Shown piece by piece: positions 6,296 through 6,539 of a stretch of 6,539 nt of DNA. This DNA is from Sedimenticola sp. (lineage in GTDB: Bacteria > Pseudomonadota > Gammaproteobacteria > Chromatiales > Chromatiaceae): contig JAPHUG010000151.1 in NCBI GenBank assembly GCA_026197195.1, forward strand, positions 1-6,539, given 5' to 3'. The notes under the pieces are model-generated. The model was not told the origin of the DNA. It ran no database searches and saw nothing but the letters and a program-made list of their open reading frames with translations. Each line of letters starts with the position of its first letter. Position 1 is the first letter of the stretch. Made by a program: the position numbers and the translations under genes.

Positions 6296-6539
6296 AAGGC
6301 ATACTTGAAAAGGGTGTCATCACCACCAACGCCGATAAGCTGATCAACTGGGCGCGCACCGGCTCTCTCTGGCCGATGACGTTCGGCCTGGCCTGTTGCG
6401 CGGTTGAGATGATGCATGCGGCCGCAGCACGGTATGACATGGATCGATTTGGAATTATCTTTCGTCCCAGTCCTCGTCAATCCGACGTCATGATTGTGGC
6501 CGGTACCCTGGTTAACAAGATGGCGCCTGCGTTACGTAA
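6286..6539 (+). CDS. nuoB: NADH-quinone oxidoreductase subunit B (3'-truncated by window edge)
   Basis: Homologue of mitochondrial PSST: the peripheral-arm subunit of complex I that binds iron-sulfur cluster N2, the last electron carrier before quinone. The window holds 84 complete codons of about 158 expected; the frame is still open at the edge. The start ATG at 6286 lies inside the end of nuoA (10-nt overlap, different frame) and has AAGGGG at 6273-6278 as ribosome site, which implies translational coupling. Visible: [15 protein letters not shown] (16-30), then [12 protein letters not shown] (34-45), in which adjacent Cys37 and Cys38 are two of the four N2 ligands, and [16 protein letters not shown] followed by NKMAPALR. 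The other two ligand cysteines lie beyond the window. The N-terminus is the short mitochondrial-like type, without the extension of the E. coli protein. Confidence 0.97.
   Translation, partial: MGVEGILEKGVITTNADKLINWARTGSLWPMTFGLACCAVEMMHAAAARYDMDRFGIIFRPSPRQSDVMIVAGTLVNKMAPALR

Noticed and set aside
1..6539. Mobile elements, CRISPR arrays, phage or defence genes, novel gene system
   Set aside because: Every stretch over 300 bases is covered by a recognised core gene, no direct-repeat array or transposase is visible, and gene order is the normal chromosomal one.

Overview
This is an ordinary housekeeping stretch of a proteobacterial chromosome. All seven protein genes and the tRNA are on the + strand and all are recognisable. 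Gene order is ftsH (5' end cut off) - folP - glmM - tpiA - secG - tRNA-Leu(GAG) - nuoA - nuoB (3' end cut off). The ftsH-folP-glmM run, followed by tpiA, secG and a leucine tRNA, is the classic gammaproteobacterial arrangement. A nuo (complex I) operon directly after the tRNA is, as far as I recall, found in several deep-branching gammaproteobacteria such as Legionella and the purple-sulfur/sulfur-oxidiser lineages. NuoA and NuoB are the short, mitochondrial-like form shared with alpha- and betaproteobacteria, not the longer E. coli form. I infer a non-enteric gammaproteobacterium, possibly Chromatiales-like; genus cannot be read from this window.

Layout. 1-1812: membrane protease FtsH lacking roughly its first 40 residues. 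1836-2672: dihydropteroate synthase, 23 nt downstream and probably on the same transcript. 2787-4163: phosphoglucosamine mutase GlmM, which must start at TTG. 4313-5065: triosephosphate isomerase, with a plausible weak promoter in the 149-nt gap before it. 5066-5225: a 160-nt gap with a palindrome, a hairpin resembling a terminator and a candidate secG promoter. 5226-5627: SecG. 5661-5745: tRNA-Leu(GAG) with an encoded CCA, preceded by a perfect TATAAT and followed by a strong intrinsic terminator (5752-5788). 5789-5938: an AT-rich gap with a TTGACA-N17-TACCAT promoter for the nuo operon. 5939-6295: NuoA. 6286 to the end: NuoB, overlapping nuoA by 10 nt. No gene-free stretch exceeds 300 bases.

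The genes serve separate core processes: membrane proteolysis (FtsH), folate synthesis (FolP), amino-sugar supply for peptidoglycan and LPS (GlmM), glycolysis (TpiA), protein export (SecG), leucine decoding (tRNA) and respiration (NuoA, NuoB). FtsH and SecG both act at the inner membrane: FtsH is known to degrade unassembled SecY, the channel partner of SecG.

I found no mobile element, CRISPR array, phage gene, toxin-antitoxin pair or defence gene, and no sign of a previously undescribed system. The points worth a second look are small regulatory ones: the forced TTG start of glmM, the G4-TATAAT-C4 element at the tRNA, the overlapping palindromes after tpiA, and the terminator/promoter boundary where the nuo operon joins the conserved cluster.
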